From contig CAZVRZ010000023.1 in the NCBI GenBank assembly GCA_964629965.1, positions 1 to 46,069 of the forward strand: DNA of 46,069 bases, given 5' to 3'. Shown piece after piece: positions 44,233-46,069 of this stretch. The position numbers and the translations under genes are program-made. The number at the start of each line of letters is the position of its first letter. Positions within the stretch are counted from its first letter, which is position 1. The notes beneath the pieces were generated by a model that searched no databases, had not been told where the DNA came from, and saw only the letters and a program-made list of their open reading frames with translations. Source of the DNA: CAZVRZ01 sp964629965. GTDB taxonomy: Bacteria; Chloroflexota; Anaerolineae; Anaerolineales; UBA4823.

Positions 44233-44267
44233 ACGGTTCAGGGTACCGTTACGGCGCAGGACGCCGT
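44233..44267. repeat. Two 18-nt-spaced mini-hairpins upstream of the AAA+ gene
   Basis: ACGGT-TCAGGGT-ACCGT (44233-44249) and ACGGC-GCAGGAC-GCCGT (44251-44267) are both perfect, with stems different from each other and from other family members. Confidence 0.8.
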
Positions 44268-44299
44268 TTCTTACAACCGCTTCTATAAACAAGCGCCCA

Positions 44300-44311
44300 G
44301 TTGTACTCAAC
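44300..44311. repeat. TACT mini-hairpin at the 3' end of the 105-aa gene
   Basis: GTTG-TACT-CAAC. On the minus strand the TGA within TTGAGTACAA is the stop codon of the 105-aa gene. Confidence 0.6.
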
Positions 44312-44624
44312 AATGGTCGCGAATCCAGGAATAAAAACGAGCTTTAAAACGCTGGTAATAACGTCTCACACCGTTACGACCATGCTGGTCCTGAGGGATA
44401 TGGCTGCCGTAATACATCTCACCGCTGCCATTGCCTACCGAATATGCCTCCACTTGTTCTTGAATAAACCGGACAATGCTATCCAGATCCTGAAAATAGA
44501 GACGCTTATTACTACCAACGTAATCAATAGATCCCCGCCAAGAAACCGCTTTGCCATCCTGATCAGGCATTTGAGCGGCAGCGTCCCAGATATGGACAAT
44601 GAATGAATGGGTATGATCTTTCAT
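44307..44624 (-). CDS. Small conserved protein of unknown function (105 aa)
   Basis: The protein reads HSFIVHIWD, then WRGSIDYVGSNKRLYFQDLDSIVRFIQEQV. I recognise this as a recurring small-protein type in Chloroflexota and similar bacteria, where the WRGxIxHVxSGxRxYFxDLDEI pattern is common, but no function is known to me. The basic, aromatic tail (RRYYQRFKARFYSWIRDHC) may bind nucleic acid or membrane; this is a guess. It sits between the BTAD regulator and the AAA+ gene on the same strand. Its stop codon falls within a TACT mini-hairpin, so the C-terminus may have been altered by the repeat. Confidence 0.65.
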   Translation of the reverse strand: MKDHTHSFIVHIWDAAAQMPDQDGKAVSWRGSIDYVGSNKRLYFQDLDSIVRFIQEQVEAYSVGNGSGEMYYGSHIPQDQHGRNGVRRYYQRFKARFYSWIRDHC

Positions 44625-44894
44625 TATTTTCAGTACACACCATTACCCAAAACGATAGGCCAATGGGGTCAATTCGGATGTACCTATCCGCCATCACCCA
44701 CTCTCGATCATAACAAGGAGATGTCTTTTTTGCGTCTTTTACGCGTCCTCACGAACGTGATAGGTCGAAAACTATTTAGCAAATGCAAAATGAAAAAACG
44801 GCCGGTCACCAGTTATGGCGCGGCACGTTGTTTAGTACATTGCCGAGATGTACTCATCTCAGATGTACTCATCTCAGATGTACCATCTGAGGAG
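44625..44894. other. Gap between the BTAD regulator and the 105-aa gene
   Basis: A 270-base AT-rich region. Its distal end holds the TACT array. It probably contains the promoter of the main eCIS transcript, but no convincing -35/-10 pair was found by eye on the minus strand. A plus-strand open frame across it was judged a shadow. Confidence 0.5.
44845..44891. repeat. 15-nt tandem TACT array ending in a hairpin
   Basis: GAGATG-TACT-CATCTC (44845-44860) is followed by a second 15-nt unit and then a perfect hairpin of CTCAGATG and CATCTGAG around TAC (44873-44891). It lies just downstream of the regulator gene and may also stop its transcript. Confidence 0.75.
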
Positions 44895-45827
44895 TCAGAT
44901 ATCCGTTTTTACCGTTTCGGCATGGATTCTCTGCTCGATAGCCAGCAGGTCCACTCGAGTTTCTTCAAGCATATTTTGCAAATATTGCAGTTTCAGCAAA
45001 GATCTTTGCGCCATCTCCTGCAAATTATGCATATCAGCCGCTTTTTGTTGCGGGCTGATCGCGAAAGGTTCGTAATGATTTTGCAGCATCTGTTGATAGA
45101 CACGTGTCGTTTCTTTCAACGGAGGAATTCCCATTTCTTCGCGTAATACCTGTACGCAGCGCCGGTACTGAGCTAAGGCAGCTTTACGATTTCCAGACAG
45201 CCAATACAAACGCATCATTTCAACATGGACCGCCTCGCGGGTGTTGTCACGCTCCAATACCTTCCCCGCGTACATTAAACCACGCTCGTAATTGCCATTG
45301 ATTTCGTTGAAGAACATCAGTTTGATCAAAGAACTGGTGTATAAAAGACTCAGGCGTTCGCGCTCGTACAAGCACCAATCACTGTAATTCCCCATCAATA
45401 GATCATTCTGATAAAGCGCCACCGCCTGCTCCAAGTCGTAGGCTTGTTCGGCGGTCATATCCTGACCGCGTACATCCTGGCAATTCGTCACAGCGGTTTC
45501 GAAAACATCGACATCCAGCCATATCGGGCTGTCACCAATGACAGCCACACTGGTGTCGGTCACCAGTAAAAAGTCATCCAGGCAGGCGCCTAGCTCTTCA
45601 AATATGCAGCGCAGCTTCCATAAGCTGTTTCGCAAGTATTTTCGCGAAGTCTGGGTATCGTGATCTCCCCAGAATAAAGTCGCCAGGTGATCACGCAAGT
45701 GCACCTGGTGAGAGTTAAGCAAAATATAACCAAGCAACATATGTACCTGTTGAGAAGGGAACCCATCCAACGGCACGTTGTTTAAAGAAGCCTGACCAGC
45801 GCCCAGTAATTTGACACGTAACATCAT
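44895..45827 (-). CDS. BTAD-domain (SARP-like) transcriptional regulator
   Basis: The product (310 aa from ATG 45827) has an OmpR-like winged helix (about 1-95: VKLLGAGQASLNNVPLDGFPSQQVHMLLGYILL, then LRDHLATLFWGDHDTQTSRKYLRNSLWKLR), a bacterial transcriptional activator domain (about 105-250: YERERLSLLYTSSLIKLMFFNEINGNYERGLMYAGKVLERDNTREAVHVEMMRLYWLSGNRKAALAQYRRCVQVLREEMGI) and a short coiled-coil tail. GGAG five bases upstream sets the start (45824 is an alternative). Proteins of this type activate nearby clusters. It is the first gene of the minus-strand run and is the best candidate regulator of the eCIS genes. Confidence 0.88.
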   Translation of the reverse strand: MMLRVKLLGAGQASLNNVPLDGFPSQQVHMLLGYILLNSHQVHLRDHLATLFWGDHDTQTSRKYLRNSLWKLRCIFEELGACLDDFLLVTDTSVAVIGDSPIWLDVDVFETAVTNCQDVRGQDMTAEQAYDLEQAVALYQNDLLMGNYSDWCLYERERLSLLYTSSLIKLMFFNEINGNYERGLMYAGKVLERDNTREAVHVEMMRLYWLSGNRKAALAQYRRCVQVLREEMGIPPLKETTRVYQQMLQNHYEPFAISPQQKAADMHNLQEMAQRSLLKLQYLQNMLEETRVDLLAIEQRIHAETVKTDI

Positions 45828-45935
45828 CAATTCTCCGTTTCTAGCAAAGCCGTTCACTTTGCAGGCTGCGAACAAAAACCGAAGACGACTAACCACGCAA
45901 TGACATTACATACCAATATAATCCAATTCTCTAGA

Positions 45936-45960
45936 AATACTAACAAATTTGTAAAGTATT
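45936..45960. promoter_or_regulatory. 25-bp dyad at the regulator's transcription start (operator candidate)
   Basis: AATACT and AGTATT flank a perfect ACAAATTTGT palindrome (45943-45952), with a one-base offset between the halves. It covers the expected transcription start of the BTAD gene, an ideal place for autoregulation. Confidence 0.55.
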
Positions 45961-45963
45961 ATC

Positions 45964-45992
45964 ATTATATAGATTTTTAACAATCTTTACAA
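45964..45992 (-). promoter_or_regulatory. Strong promoter of the BTAD regulator gene
   Basis: On the minus strand TTGTAA (45992-45987) and TATAAT (45969-45964) are separated by exactly 17 bases in AT-rich DNA. The expected transcription start is near 45957, leaving a leader of about 130 bases. Confidence 0.75.
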
Positions 45993-46026
45993 CTAGAGGC
46001 ATAAAAATGCACCCCCCGATACTGTA

Positions 46027-46040
46027 TCCTTACGTAAGGA
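46027..46040. promoter_or_regulatory. 14-bp perfect palindrome upstream of the regulator promoter
   Basis: TCCTTACGTAAGGA lies about 35 bases upstream of the -35 box, a suitable site for an activator dimer. No matching copy was noticed elsewhere in the window. Confidence 0.4.
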
Positions 46041-46069
46041 AATTTGATGCAAGTGCAATTTGGCTTTCC

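Noticed and set aside
44845..44891. CRISPR or regulator iteron array
   Set aside because: Only 15-base units with no spacers; the same core occurs in other gaps and in genes, so it is better explained as a dispersed repeat.
44607..45146. Plus-strand 179-aa open frame
   Set aside because: It runs antisense to the regulator and through the TACT array, lacks a proper ribosome site and shows no recognisable protein pattern.
1..46069. tRNA or rRNA genes
   Set aside because: No cloverleaf-like or ribosomal segment was noticed in the gaps. A dedicated covariance search was not possible here.

Overview
The window looks like a contig from an uncultured member of the Chloroflexota, probably Anaerolineae. 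The reasons are indirect: long Thr/Pro-rich linkers, FHA and Ser/Thr kinase fusions, a BTAD-type regulator, AAA-TPR giant proteins and a PFOR next to a dihydroorotate dehydrogenase-like gene. No rRNA or other taxonomic marker is present. A run of ten Ns at 1778-1787 marks an assembly gap.

Positions 1-9.1 kb hold ordinary metabolism: a DUF1848 protein, a dihydroorotate dehydrogenase-like flavoprotein, a full-length pyruvate:ferredoxin oxidoreductase, and a three-gene unit (UbiD-family decarboxylase, aconitase X large and small parts). That unit matches the phosphomevalonate dehydratase plus anhydromevalonate phosphate decarboxylase set of the archaeal modified mevalonate pathway.

From 45.8 kb down to about 15.6 kb almost everything lies on the minus strand and forms an extracellular contractile injection system (eCIS) locus. 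In order of transcription it holds a BTAD regulator, a small conserved protein, an AAA+ ATPase, a 1562-aa low-complexity/hydrophobic protein (possible tape measure or cargo), a TPR protein, a DUF4157 protein, a DUF4255 protein, one sheath, a tube, a tail-assembly chaperone-like protein, a small helical protein, a second tube, a disordered protein, a LysM protein, a VgrG-like spike, PAAR, gp25, baseplate J, an FHA-fused tail protein I, an FHA-TM-M23 peptidase and a Ser/Thr kinase with FHA, membrane anchor, TSP3 repeats and SH3b. Beyond a divergent glycosyltransferase-like gene lies a 1729-aa MBL-STAS-pseudokinase-ATPase-TPR protein.

The most interesting biology is the joining of a contractile injection machine to a phosphothreonine signalling module. 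A baseplate subunit carries an FHA domain, and a transmembrane kinase and an FHA-anchored peptidase are encoded directly beside it. This resembles in logic the threonine phosphorylation pathway of type VI secretion, but here it is in an eCIS. No tail fibre and no recognisable toxin were found.

A second unexpected layer is two families of very short hairpins: a 17/18-nt form with a 5-7-5 layout and a 16-nt form with a 6-4-6 layout around TACT. Their stems differ between copies but remain complementary. They lie between genes and also in frame inside genes, sometimes in 15- or 18-nt tandem arrays, and sometimes supply a protein's C-terminus or stop codon. All copies found lie between 9.1 and 44.9 kb. 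The scan was by eye.
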